Source: an uncultured Clostridia bacterium (GTDB lineage Bacteria; Bacillota; Clostridia; Lachnospirales; Cellulosilyticaceae). From it: 64,000 nt of DNA. The stretch is from contig CAKZUB010000010.1 in NCBI GenBank assembly GCA_937921505.1, forward strand, positions 137,357 through 201,356. Direction: 5' to 3'. Below the pieces are notes generated by a model. That model searched no databases, was not told where the DNA came from, and saw only the letters and a list, made by a program, of their open reading frames with translations. This document shows, piece by piece, positions 34,195-42,743 of this stretch (the stretch's first letter is position 1; each line of letters opens with the position of its first letter). Both the position numbers and the translations under genes were made by a program.

Positions 34195-35826
34195 ATGGCA
34201 AAACAACAAGAGAAAAGCAAAATAAGTGATGAAGGCATATATCATGATAAAGAAAACAAGATAAACATGGAGTTATCTACGCATTTAGATATTAATATTA
34301 AAAACTTAGAAATTCTATTTAAAGATTGTGTGGACCTTGTTAAAAGAGAAGTCAATATAAGTAAAGAAATATCTTTTAGAGTTCTAGGCGTGTATATTGA
34401 TGGCATGATTAACAGACAGCTATTAGATCAATTTTTCTTGGGTAGAATAATAGATTATAAAAATCTAAATGGGAGTATATTTGAAAATAGAAAGACTCCG
34501 ACTGAGATCATTATGGAGCATTTTTCATCTACTTTTGACATCAAAGAAGTAGATAATATGGATGATATTGTTAAGGCAATATTATCAGGAGATAGTGCTA
34601 TATTTGTAGATGATTCTAAAAAGGCACTTGTTATAGCTACACGTGGATGGCCAAATAGAGGAGTTGGAGAACCAGCTACAGAAAATGTGGTTAGAGGGGC
34701 AAGAGATGGTTTTACAGAGAGCGTTAGATTTAATACCGTCCTTATTAGAAGGCGTATTAGAGATACAAAACTTAAAGTTAAATCATTAAGTTTCGGTATT
34801 CGCAGCAGAACAGATATTGCGGTTATGTTTATGGAAGATATAGCAAGGCCAGAACTTGTAGAAGAAGTTATGAAAAGAATTAATAAATATGAAGTAGATG
34901 CTATTTTTGATAGTGGCTATGTAGAGCAGCTTATTGAGGATAGTTGGAAAAGTCCTTTCCCTCAAACTCAAGCAACGGAAAGACCTGATAAAGTAGCTTC
35001 TAGCCTGCTTGAAGGCAAAGTAGCTATTGTTGTAGATAACTCACCTTTTGTTATTGTTGTACCTACTACGCTTAACGCATTTTATCAAGCCTCAGAAGAT
35101 TATTATCAAAGATGGCAAATTATGAGTTTTACAAGGATATTACGCTACTTGGTATCTTTTCTTTCTTTTACACTTCCAGGTATTTATATAGCTACACTTA
35201 ACTTTCAGCCAGGTATGCTGCCGACACCATTTGCAATATCTATAGCGGCCTCACGGGAAGGAATTACATTTCCTACCGTTATAGAAATACTTATTATGGA
35301 GCTTACCTTTGAGCTATTTCGGGAAGCAGGGATACGTATACCAGGAGCTATAGGGCATGTAATAGGACTAGTAGGAGGTATTGTTATAGGACAAGCGGCG
35401 GTTGAGGCTAGGATTATTAGTCCGATGATTATCATTATTGTTGCTTTTACAGCAATATCTACGTTCGCAATACCGGATTATAATCTTACATCAGCGTTTA
35501 GACTAGTAAGGTTTTTCTTTATTGGATGTGCGGCGTTATTTGGATTATATGGATTCTTGCTTGCAATGCTATTTGTGCTTGCGCATCTTTCTTCACTAGA
35601 AAGTTTCAAAGTGCCTTATCTTTCACCATACAATGCATCTGACCGCAACGAGTTTCGAGATTTAAAAGATACTATATTAAGATTTCCTACATTTATGCAA
35701 AGAACACGTCCTATTTTTGCAAGAGACAACCAACGCATACGTCTTAGGGTGAAAGAAAACAGCCCAAGTCAAGATCTGGAGCCCGGAGGATCTGAGGGCT
35801 CTAGTGGCAATAATTCAAATAAATGA
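34195..35826 (+). CDS. spore germination protein, GerA-family A subunit
   Basis: Inner-spore-membrane A subunit of a Ger-type nutrient receptor, 543 residues. A soluble N-terminal domain (about 1-290; VLIRRRIRDTKLKVK, DIARPELVEEV) precedes about five membrane helices (SFLSFTLPGIYIATLNFQPGM, AIGHVIGLVGGIVIGQAAVEA). The tail is hydrophilic. AGGAG precedes the ATG. It starts a canonical A-B-C operon. The amino-acid or nucleoside ligand cannot be told from sequence. Confidence 0.94.
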   Translation: MAKQQEKSKISDEGIYHDKENKINMELSTHLDINIKNLEILFKDCVDLVKREVNISKEISFRVLGVYIDGMINRQLLDQFFLGRIIDYKNLNGSIFENRKTPTEIIMEHFSSTFDIKEVDNMDDIVKAILSGDSAIFVDDSKKALVIATRGWPNRGVGEPATENVVRGARDGFTESVRFNTVLIRRRIRDTKLKVKSLSFGIRSRTDIAVMFMEDIARPELVEEVMKRINKYEVDAIFDSGYVEQLIEDSWKSPFPQTQATERPDKVASSLLEGKVAIVVDNSPFVIVVPTTLNAFYQASEDYYQRWQIMSFTRILRYLVSFLSFTLPGIYIATLNFQPGMLPTPFAISIAASREGITFPTVIEILIMELTFELFREAGIRIPGAIGHVIGLVGGIVIGQAAVEARIISPMIIIIVAFTAISTFAIPDYNLTSAFRLVRFFFIGCAALFGLYGFLLAMLFVLAHLSSLESFKVPYLSPYNASDRNEFRDLKDTILRFPTFMQRTRPIFARDNQRIRLRVKENSPSQDLEPGGSEGSSGNNSNK

Positions 35827-35835
35827 GGTGAGTAA

Positions 35836-36936
35836 ATGTTTTCTCATAATGGCAAAATATCAGTGAGACAAGTTGAAATACTGCTCATTCTTCAAATGTT
35901 CAATACAAGTATACTGCTACTTCCTAGAATCGCGGCTAATCATGTAGGACGAAATGGGTATATTTTACCTATTGCTGCTCTTGCTTTTGGAATAATATAT
36001 CTTTATGCTATAACGAGCATTACCAATAGATTCAAGGGAGATACCCTAGTAGAATTTACGCCTAAAATATTGCCAGGGGTTATTGCATATGGCGTTATTG
36101 GCTTATTCGCACTTAAGATCCTTATTACGACAGGTCTTGAAATAAGAATGTTTGGAGAGATGGTCTCCCAAGTTATGCTGCCTAATACCCCGCTTCCAGT
36201 TATTATTTTGACCATGCTTCTTACCACGGCCTATTTAGTTAAATCAGGGATAGAGGCAACCGCACGCATGGCAGAGATTCTTATCTATTTTATATTTATA
36301 CCGCTTGTTATAGTGCTTACTTTTATAGTTGTCAAGGCAGACTACAAACAACTTATGCCTTTTTTTGAAACAGATGCAGTGAGTATAGGGAAAGGTGCAT
36401 TTTTTATAAGTCTTTCTTTTATGCCAATAGAATTTATGCTGATTTTATCAGGACTTATGAAAAAGCAAGAAAAATCAAGACAAGCTATGTTTATAGCCCT
36501 TATTGCCATTGCAGTTATAGAGTGCATAGTTATTGTTTTAACCTATGTAGGTATAGGTGTTAATGAAGCCCAGAGACAAATATGGCCTATTTTGACACTG
36601 ATGCAAAGTGTGCAGTTTCCAGGGTCATGGATAGAAAATCAAGAAATTTTTATGATGACAAGCTGGGTATTTAGTATTTATATGTATATCAGTTCAGGGG
36701 TTTATTTTACTTCGCTTATAGCAAGTAGATCCTTTAAGTTTAAAAGGGAAAATATATTTATTCTGCCTATCATTCCAATCATATATTTTGTAGCTATATT
36801 TCCACAAAGCTTAATAGATGCTTATAAATATTACATTACGTTTCAGTACAGCTTTGGGATATGGTTTTTAGTGCCTGTTCCAGTAATCCTCCTTCTTATA
36901 GCAAAAGTAAGAAAGGTGGGGAATGTAAATGAATAA
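35836..36936 (+). CDS. spore germination permease, GerA-family B subunit
   Basis: A 366-residue APC-superfamily transporter-like protein with about ten hydrophobic helices (VRQVEILLILQMFN at the start, KSGIEATARMAEIL in the middle). GAGGTG precedes the ATG. In known receptors the B subunit binds the germinant. Its last eight bases overlap the C-subunit gene. Confidence 0.94.
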   Translation: MFSHNGKISVRQVEILLILQMFNTSILLLPRIAANHVGRNGYILPIAALAFGIIYLYAITSITNRFKGDTLVEFTPKILPGVIAYGVIGLFALKILITTGLEIRMFGEMVSQVMLPNTPLPVIILTMLLTTAYLVKSGIEATARMAEILIYFIFIPLVIVLTFIVVKADYKQLMPFFETDAVSIGKGAFFISLSFMPIEFMLILSGLMKKQEKSRQAMFIALIAIAVIECIVIVLTYVGIGVNEAQRQIWPILTLMQSVQFPGSWIENQEIFMMTSWVFSIYMYISSGVYFTSLIASRSFKFKRENIFILPIIPIIYFVAIFPQSLIDAYKYYITFQYSFGIWFLVPVPVILLLIAKVRKVGNVNE

Positions 36937-38080
36937 ACTTAAATGGTTCATTTTATTAATAGTACCCTTAGTATTAACGGGGTGTTGGGATAGTGTAGAG
37001 ATTAATGAAAGGCATATCATCTTAGAAATTGCGTTAGATAAAAATCCAGAGTTAGATTTAAGTCAGCCTATTCATGAACAAACATCTTACCGTATAACAT
37101 ATGGCATTCCCGACATAGGGAAATTATCAGGCGCAGATAGTCTTGCGGAAAATGTAAAGACAAATATAACAACTAATAGTACTTCTATAGCAACAAGTAT
37201 AGATGAAGTTGAAAGAAAAACACAAAACACAGTAATGCTTAGCCATACAAAAGCACTTATTTTAGGAGAAGAACTTCTAAAAGATAAAGAGTTATTTAGG
37301 GCAGCTGTAGATGCTCTGCTTCGAGATATGAAAGTTGGAAGAAGTGTCACAATACTTGCTACAAAAGGATTGGCCGGAGATTTAACACAAAAAGAAAATC
37401 CTCAAAATCCCATCATGGGAATGTATATTATGAAGTATTTTAATAATAGAGAAAGAGCAACAAGTTATGCAAAAGAGCAGCTGCTAGGTAATTTTACAAA
37501 AGAGTTAAAAGATACGGGTGTATCAACTATTCCTATAATAAGTAGCAACGACGGAGGTATTATACAAATAAGTGGAGCGGCACTTATTAAGGATTATGAG
37601 CTTGTAACGTGGTTAGATAAGGATGTAGTAAGAGGAGAATTATTTGCTGAGGGAGTGATACAAAGAGCTCCTGTAGTTGTTGATTATGAGGGGCAATATT
37701 TAACTTATATAATCAAAGATCAACAAAGCAAAATATCTTTTAAAGAAAATCAAGGTGTATGGGAATGCAACATTGATATTACAGCAGAAGGAGATATATC
37801 AGAGTATTTATCTTCAGGTTATAAAAATGTATTTAATGAAGAAAGCATATTAGAAATAACCAAGCTACTTGAGAGGGAAATAGAAAAACAAGTTAATGTG
37901 GCAGTTGATAAGTCTAAAGAGTTAGAGGTAGATTTTCTTGAAATAGGACTCGAAATGTATCGCAAACATCCAAAACAGTGGAAGAATTACAAAGATACAT
38001 GGGATAAAGGCTCCTACAGAGATCTCACGGTACGTGTAGGCGCTACTGTAAATATCCAAAACACAGGCATACTCCAATAG
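36929..38080 (+). CDS. spore germination lipoprotein, GerA-family C subunit
   Basis: A 383-residue lipoprotein. The signal peptide ends in the lipobox LTGC followed by WDSVEIN, the hallmark start of Ger(x)C proteins. The three-domain C-subunit fold is suggested by ISGAALIKDYELVTWLD and ILEITKLLEREIEKQVNVAV. It completes the A-B-C receptor. A repeat copy starts five bases after the stop. Confidence 0.94.
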   Translation: MNKLKWFILLIVPLVLTGCWDSVEINERHIILEIALDKNPELDLSQPIHEQTSYRITYGIPDIGKLSGADSLAENVKTNITTNSTSIATSIDEVERKTQNTVMLSHTKALILGEELLKDKELFRAAVDALLRDMKVGRSVTILATKGLAGDLTQKENPQNPIMGMYIMKYFNNRERATSYAKEQLLGNFTKELKDTGVSTIPIISSNDGGIIQISGAALIKDYELVTWLDKDVVRGELFAEGVIQRAPVVVDYEGQYLTYIIKDQQSKISFKENQGVWECNIDITAEGDISEYLSSGYKNVFNEESILEITKLLEREIEKQVNVAVDKSKELEVDFLEIGLEMYRKHPKQWKNYKDTWDKGSYRDLTVRVGATVNIQNTGILQ

Positions 38081-38084
38081 TAAT

Positions 38085-38136
38085 GGGGACGGTTCTCCAA
38101 ACTTGGGGTTATGGTTACTTGGGGACGGTTCTCCAA
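38085..38136 (+). repeat. tandem pair of 16-mer repeats upstream of the RAYT (copies 12 and 13)
   Basis: GGGGACGGTTCTCCAA at 38085-38100 and 38121-38136, 36 bases apart. The first carries the ACTTGGGGTT extension seen at copies 1 and 3. Confidence 0.95.
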
Positions 38137-38227
38137 ACTTAAGGGTATACAGTTATTAGAAGGCTATTTCTATGAAATATAGAAGATAGAAAGATAAAAA
38201 TATAATATGAGAAAAAGTGAAGAAGAA

Positions 38228-38257
38228 TTGTATTAAAAATACATTTTTGGCTATGCT
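38228..38257 (+). promoter_or_regulatory. possible RAYT promoter
   Basis: TTGTAT (38228-38233), 18-base spacer, TATGCT (38252-38257). The -35 overlaps a small palindrome, TGTATT-AAA-AATACA. Confidence 0.4.
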
Positions 38258-38280
38258 CTAAAATAAAAAGGATGATATAT

Positions 38281-39174
38281 ATGCCTAGAAGAGCTAGAGA
38301 AAAATGTGAGTATAGTACGTATCATACTATGATAAGAGGTAATAATAGGCAGAACATTTTTGTAGACGAAGAAGATAGACTCCAATACTTGAAAATACTA
38401 AAAAGATATAAAGAACAATATAAGGCAGAGGTTTATGCATATTGTCTCATGACAAATCATGTGCATCTACTTATATATGATAATGGACAAGATATTTCTA
38501 AAATAATGAAGGGGCTTAATCAAACCTATGTAAGGTATTTCAATAAAAAATATAATAGATGTGGGCACTTATTTCAAGATAGATTTACCAGTGTAATGGT
38601 AAAGAGAGACAACTATTTCGTTGAAGTATCTAAATATATACATTTGAATCCAACAGAAGCTGGTATAGTTGAAAGTCCAGAAAACTATAAGTGGAGTAGT
38701 CTAAGAATTTATTTGGGAGAAAATGATTTTTATCAAATAATAGATAGTAGTCACATATTATCATATTTCTCAAAAAATTATAAAAGAAGTATAAAATTAT
38801 ATACTCAATATATGTATGATAGAGAAGTTGAGAAAGAAGTGGCGGCAGCCATTGAATCAGGGCATAAGGGTATAGGTACTAGAGAAGTTTTGAAGAAAAT
38901 AAGTGAGGAACAAATCATGACTGAGGTATGCAAGTATTTTAACGTTAACAGACTAGAATTAGTAAGAAGAGATAACAAAGTTCATCATGTGCAAAGAGAT
39001 CTTGCCATATATGTTATGGTTCTTAGAGGGAGAATGCCATATAAAAAAGTGGGAGAGATGTTTTATGTAAAGCCGGCAGCTATTGGGGAGAGTATCAGGA
39101 GAGCTATTAATTTGATGCTAGAAAATCCTGAGATTTTAGAAGAGATAAATAGTTTATTAAAACAGATATCATAG
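38281..39174 (+). CDS. REP-associated tyrosine transposase (RAYT, Y1 HUH family)
   Basis: Single-strand DNA transposase-like enzyme, 297 residues. The HUH motif is His60-Val-His62 in MTNHVHLLIY. The probable nucleophile is Tyr119 in SKYIHLNPTEAG. The conserved RCGHLFQDRF lies between them. The C-terminal third resembles a DnaA-type HTH (ISEEQIMTEVCKYFNVNRLE to AIGESIRRAINLM), found in many RAYTs. ATG 38281 is chosen from AAAAAGG spacing. It is flanked by two direct repeat copies upstream and one inverted copy downstream, with no IS200-type partner TnpB. RAYTs are usually single-copy and process REP hairpins, which fits the dispersed repeats of this window. Confidence 0.92.
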   Translation: MPRRAREKCEYSTYHTMIRGNNRQNIFVDEEDRLQYLKILKRYKEQYKAEVYAYCLMTNHVHLLIYDNGQDISKIMKGLNQTYVRYFNKKYNRCGHLFQDRFTSVMVKRDNYFVEVSKYIHLNPTEAGIVESPENYKWSSLRIYLGENDFYQIIDSSHILSYFSKNYKRSIKLYTQYMYDREVEKEVAAAIESGHKGIGTREVLKKISEEQIMTEVCKYFNVNRLELVRRDNKVHHVQRDLAIYVMVLRGRMPYKKVGEMFYVKPAAIGESIRRAINLMLENPEILEEINSLLKQIS

Positions 39175-39228
39175 AGTCTCATGTATCGTATAAAGAGGAT
39201 AAGGATTTATAAAGTGAAAGTAAAACAC

Positions 39229-39335
39229 AAAAACAGCGAAAGAGTTTGATACCCCCCTTTTATAATAGATAGTTAAAATAATAAAACTATCATTATGAAG
39301 GGAGTATATCAGATACTAGATACGCTGTTTTTTTA
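39229..39335 (+). terminator. RAYT terminator containing a nested inverted repeat
   Basis: AAAACAGCG (39230-39238) pairs with CGCTGTTTT (39323-39331), followed by more T residues. Between them lies a second, longer imperfect inverted repeat, 39248-39274 against 39284-39310 (GATACCCCCCTTTTATAATA and its near-complement). Confidence 0.6.
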
Positions 39336-39364
39336 TGTCGGTAAAAATGCGTAAACAGGCAAAA

Positions 39365-39379
39365 TGGAGAACCGTCCCC
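39365..39379 (-). repeat. 16-mer repeat downstream of the RAYT (copy 14)
   Basis: TGGAGAACCGTCCCC preceded by GGCAAAA. Inverted relative to the two copies upstream of the RAYT, and 24 bases from the helicase stop codon. Confidence 0.93.
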
Positions 39380-39402
39380 TTAAACGCGTCTCCTACGTCT
39401 CT

Positions 39403-41766
39403 TTAAAGATAGGTAGAGATAGAACGTAGCGTAACGGGGTGATAAGGGTGCCATTCAGAGGGGAATAAGCTTCTATAGAGCGCGTTGTTAAATCTATCAT
39501 CGACTAGAAGGATTACACCACTATCTTCTTCGGTTCGTATGAGACGGCCAGCAGCCTGAAAAACTTTATTTATTCCTGGATAAGTGTAGGCATAATGATA
39601 ACCATTTTTACCATTTTCATTAAAATGATTTTCAATAAGTGTACGTTCTAAGCATAATTGAGGAAGGCCTACTCCTACTATAATTACGCCAATTAGTCTA
39701 TCATATTTTAGATCAATACCTTCTGAATATATCCCTCCTAAAACACAAAAGCCAATATGAGTATGAGTAGGATTTTCCTTAAACTGTGTTAAAAAATCTT
39801 CTCTTTCAAGTTCACTCATATGAGAAGATTGTACATGAACCTTATAAGAAGAATCATACTTTTCTACAAAATAATTATACACATCCATAAGATATTTATA
39901 AGAAGGAAAAAAAACGAAATAATTTCCTTCGCGAGTATCAACAACTTGTTTAATATAATCACAGATATGTGGATAACTATGCGTACGATCTTGATATCTT
40001 GTGGATATATCTGTAGCAATGAGCCTCTGAACTTTTGACGGATCAAAAGGTGAACTTAGTCTAATAGCCCTATCATCTTCACCACAAAGTAAATATTTAT
40101 AATAGTCGATGGGTAAAAATGTTGCAGAAAACAAGATGACACTTTTAAACTTCGCCATTGTTTCGCCTAATAAAAAAGAAGGGTCAATACAAAAAAGCTT
40201 AAGCATAATATCGCTATTCTCATCGTTAGCATAAGTAATATACTTATCATCATAAAGTTCAAATAATTTAAGAAAACTATATACCTCGAAATATAAATCA
40301 ATTAAAGAGCTCTCCAGACTAGACCTAGAAGCTTTTTGGAACTTTTTATCGCATGCGTTAATAAATTGACGCAAGAGAGGGTAAATATCACTTGGAGCTT
40401 CTTTTTTTATAAAAGGTAGACCCAGTTCAAAACAGTCTTTTTTTATATCTAGCAAAAAGGAATTGATTTTTGTAAGAGCTGATTTTATAGAAGAATAAGA
40501 TTTTGGAAGATTTTTCTTGGTGGCTAATATATTTTTTTTAGAAAGACTAGCTGAAAACATAGCACGCGCTCTATCGACTAAATTATGAGCCTCATCTATT
40601 AATAGAACATAATCACGTGCATCTAAGAAACGCTTAAGTGCAACGGTTGGATCAAAAATATAATTATAATCACAGATAATAATATCCACCCATAAAGCCA
40701 AATCAAGACTAAGTTCAAATGGACACACACGGTGTTTCCTGGCAAATTCCTTGGTGACATCCTTTGTAAATAAATCAGTAGAATTTACAGCATCCCAAAT
40801 AGCAGCATTAACTCTATCAAAGTGTCCTTCGGCATACATACAATGAGAAGGCGTACAGTGAGTTGTTTCACAAAAGCAAATTTTATCTTTAGCTGTTAAA
40901 GTAATGCACTTAATACGTGTACCGCTAAGTTGAATACTATTTAAGGCATTTTCAGCAACTGATCTTGTAATGGTTTTTGCTGTTATATAGAAAATTTTGG
41001 AGACTTGTCCCTCGCCCATGGCTTTTAAAGAAGGGAATAAAGTAGAAATAGTTTTGCCAATGCCAGTTGGGGCATTAACAAAAAGTTTAGAAGAATTAAC
41101 AATACTTTTATAAACATGAACAGCAAGTTCTCGTTGCCCTTCTCTGTACTTATCAAAAGGAAAGACCAACAACTTTAGAGAACCGTCCCTTAAAATGCAC
41201 CAGTTCATATAAAATCTAATCCAAATAATATATTGATCCGTAAGGTCTTCAAAAAATGTTTTAAGTTCAGCATAGTCATATATCTTTAAAAAGCGCTTAG
41301 TTTCCTTTGTATCTAGGTTGTAATAAGTTAATTGAGCACCGATATGATTAAGATTTTTATCACAAGCATATATAAAGGCATAACATTTAACTTGTGCTAA
41401 ATGCAAAGGATTATAGCCTTCTTCTATTAGATCAAGGGAAATAGTAGTAGATTTAATCTCATCTATAATAAAAAGATCTATATTTTCTATAATGCCATCT
41501 GCACGGCCCTCTATTACAAAACTTATATCATCATAAACGCAAGTGTGTTTTAAAATAACCTCACTTGTATAGTTATCTCCCATAGATTTTTGGATTTTTT
41601 TATGTGCTCTTGTTCCTAAGACTGCTCTAGAGGAGCTGATAATAGATGAAGAGTCCAAATTGCCATGTTTAAGTACAAACTCTATTAAATCACGAACAGA
41701 AATAGAAACAGTATTATTACATATACGCACGCTATTCACCACACAATGCAGAGATTTATAAAACAC
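39403..41766 (-). CDS. PD-(D/E)XK nuclease - XPD/DinG-type helicase fusion
   Basis: Superfamily 2 DNA helicase of about 787 residues with a nuclease-like N-terminus. Residues 20-185 look Cas4/RecB-like: LGTRAHKKIQ, EGRADGI and IIDEIKST, the D...ExK pattern. The helicase has Walker A NAPTGIGKT (about 229-237), a four-Cys cluster for [4Fe-4S] (CFCETTHC, HC, later VCPF), DEAH (about 393) and a C-terminal motif VI (QAAGRLIRTEED). The GTG at 41766 has no ribosome site and lies five bases from a repeat; GTGs near 41721-41740 are alternative starts. A degenerate repeat copy is read in frame near residue 195 (RDGSLK). Likely role is DNA repair. Confidence 0.85.
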   Translation of the reverse strand: MFYKSLHCVVNSVRICNNTVSISVRDLIEFVLKHGNLDSSSIISSSRAVLGTRAHKKIQKSMGDNYTSEVILKHTCVYDDISFVIEGRADGIIENIDLFIIDEIKSTTISLDLIEEGYNPLHLAQVKCYAFIYACDKNLNHIGAQLTYYNLDTKETKRFLKIYDYAELKTFFEDLTDQYIIWIRFYMNWCILRDGSLKLLVFPFDKYREGQRELAVHVYKSIVNSSKLFVNAPTGIGKTISTLFPSLKAMGEGQVSKIFYITAKTITRSVAENALNSIQLSGTRIKCITLTAKDKICFCETTHCTPSHCMYAEGHFDRVNAAIWDAVNSTDLFTKDVTKEFARKHRVCPFELSLDLALWVDIIICDYNYIFDPTVALKRFLDARDYVLLIDEAHNLVDRARAMFSASLSKKNILATKKNLPKSYSSIKSALTKINSFLLDIKKDCFELGLPFIKKEAPSDIYPLLRQFINACDKKFQKASRSSLESSLIDLYFEVYSFLKLFELYDDKYITYANDENSDIMLKLFCIDPSFLLGETMAKFKSVILFSATFLPIDYYKYLLCGEDDRAIRLSSPFDPSKVQRLIATDISTRYQDRTHSYPHICDYIKQVVDTREGNYFVFFPSYKYLMDVYNYFVEKYDSSYKVHVQSSHMSELEREDFLTQFKENPTHTHIGFCVLGGIYSEGIDLKYDRLIGVIIVGVGLPQLCLERTLIENHFNENGKNGYHYAYTYPGINKVFQAAGRLIRTEEDSGVILLVDDRFNNALYRSLFPSEWHPYHPVTLRSISTYL
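41175..41190 (-). repeat. degenerate 16-mer repeat within the helicase gene (copy 15)
   Basis: TTAGAGAACCGTCCCT differs from the consensus at two bases and is translated as RDGSLK between the nuclease-like and helicase domains. Confidence 0.7.
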
Positions 41767-41771
41767 CTAAA

Positions 41772-41821
41772 TTGGAGAACCGTCCCCCATTGTCCAACAC
41801 CCAAAATGGAGAACCGTCCCC
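41772..41821 (-). repeat. two direct 16-mer repeats between divergent genes (copies 16 and 17)
   Basis: TTGGAGAACCGTCCCC at 41772-41787 and TGGAGAACCGTCCCC at 41807-41821. Between them lies TTGTCCAACACCC, shared with the palindrome at 30318-30371. They occupy the place where the helicase ribosome site should be. Confidence 0.93.
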
Positions 41822-41929
41822 AAAAAGGTTGTCCCCCAAAACGCCCAAAAAGATTTTTGGAAGAATGTATAAAAAGTGAAGATAAGTTAATAATTAGACT
41901 AAAGATTATTTAATAGGGGAGAGTTCTTT

Positions 41930-42628
41930 ATGAAAAATATTATTAGCAACTATTCAAAACAAATACATAGGTATAAAAAATTTTTATATGTTTTATTTAT
42001 TGTAGTATGTTTCCTCACTGTTTGTAAAGTCGCTATAGGTACATATTCGCATTCTGTTACTGATGCTCTTTCGAGCAAGGTTATTAGATTTCATGTCGTT
42101 GCAAATAGTGATACAACAGCAGATCAACTTCTTAAGCAGCAAGTAAGGGATGAAGTTATCGCTTATATGGAGCCTATGCTTAGAGAGTCAAAGAGTGTAG
42201 ATCAAACAAGAATGCTTATAAAACAAAACTTAATTAATATACAAGGCGTTGCAAACGAGGTCGTAAAAAAGTGGCAGAAACAATATAATGTGTATGTATC
42301 ACTTGATTATGCAAACTTCCCCACAAAAGCATACGGAGATGTAGTGTTTCCGGCCGGAGAGTATGAGGCTTGCAGGATTATTATCGGAGAAGGAAAAGGT
42401 GAAAATTGGTGGTGTGTTATGTTTCCGCCACTATGCTATATTGACGCAGCAAGTGGTGTAGTACCGCTTGAAGGCAAAGATCAACTCAAAAATCAACTAA
42501 ATGAAGAGCAGTATAATCTCATTACACATCAAAAAGACAGACCTTACCAAATAAGATTTAAAATAGTTGATACAGTCAATTCATACCTAGATAAGCCAAG
42601 TTACAAGCAAATTCCTAAAAAGAAATAA
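41930..42628 (+). CDS. spoIIR: stage II sporulation protein R
   Basis: Secreted forespore signalling protein that activates SpoIIGA to process pro-sigma-E in the mother cell. It has 232 residues, an N-terminal membrane/signal segment (about 17-37) and the family core IRFHVVANSDTTADQLLKQQ followed by VRDEVIAYM. A later segment GEYEACRIIIGEGKGENWWC is also typical. GGGGAGAG precedes the ATG. It is monocistronic as far as can be seen, and expected to be under sigma-F. Confidence 0.93.
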   Translation: MKNIISNYSKQIHRYKKFLYVLFIVVCFLTVCKVAIGTYSHSVTDALSSKVIRFHVVANSDTTADQLLKQQVRDEVIAYMEPMLRESKSVDQTRMLIKQNLINIQGVANEVVKKWQKQYNVYVSLDYANFPTKAYGDVVFPAGEYEACRIIIGEGKGENWWCVMFPPLCYIDAASGVVPLEGKDQLKNQLNEEQYNLITHQKDRPYQIRFKIVDTVNSYLDKPSYKQIPKKK

Positions 42629-42743
42629 CACGTGTTCCGTTTTTGTAGTTGTATATTATGAAATAAAGTAATAAAATATAGGAAGAATCAAGTAAGATTG
42701 TGAATACAATATAAGCGTAGATTCTATAAATAGGAGGAATATA

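Noticed and set aside
39403..41766. Nuclease-helicase as part of a CRISPR or anti-phage island
   Set aside because: A Cas4-like domain is suggestive, but no other defence gene or repeat array is nearby, and housekeeping genes flank it.
41867..41896. A sigma-F promoter before spoIIR
   Set aside because: GTATA is present, but the expected GG-containing -10 is absent at the right spacing, although sigma-F control is expected biologically.
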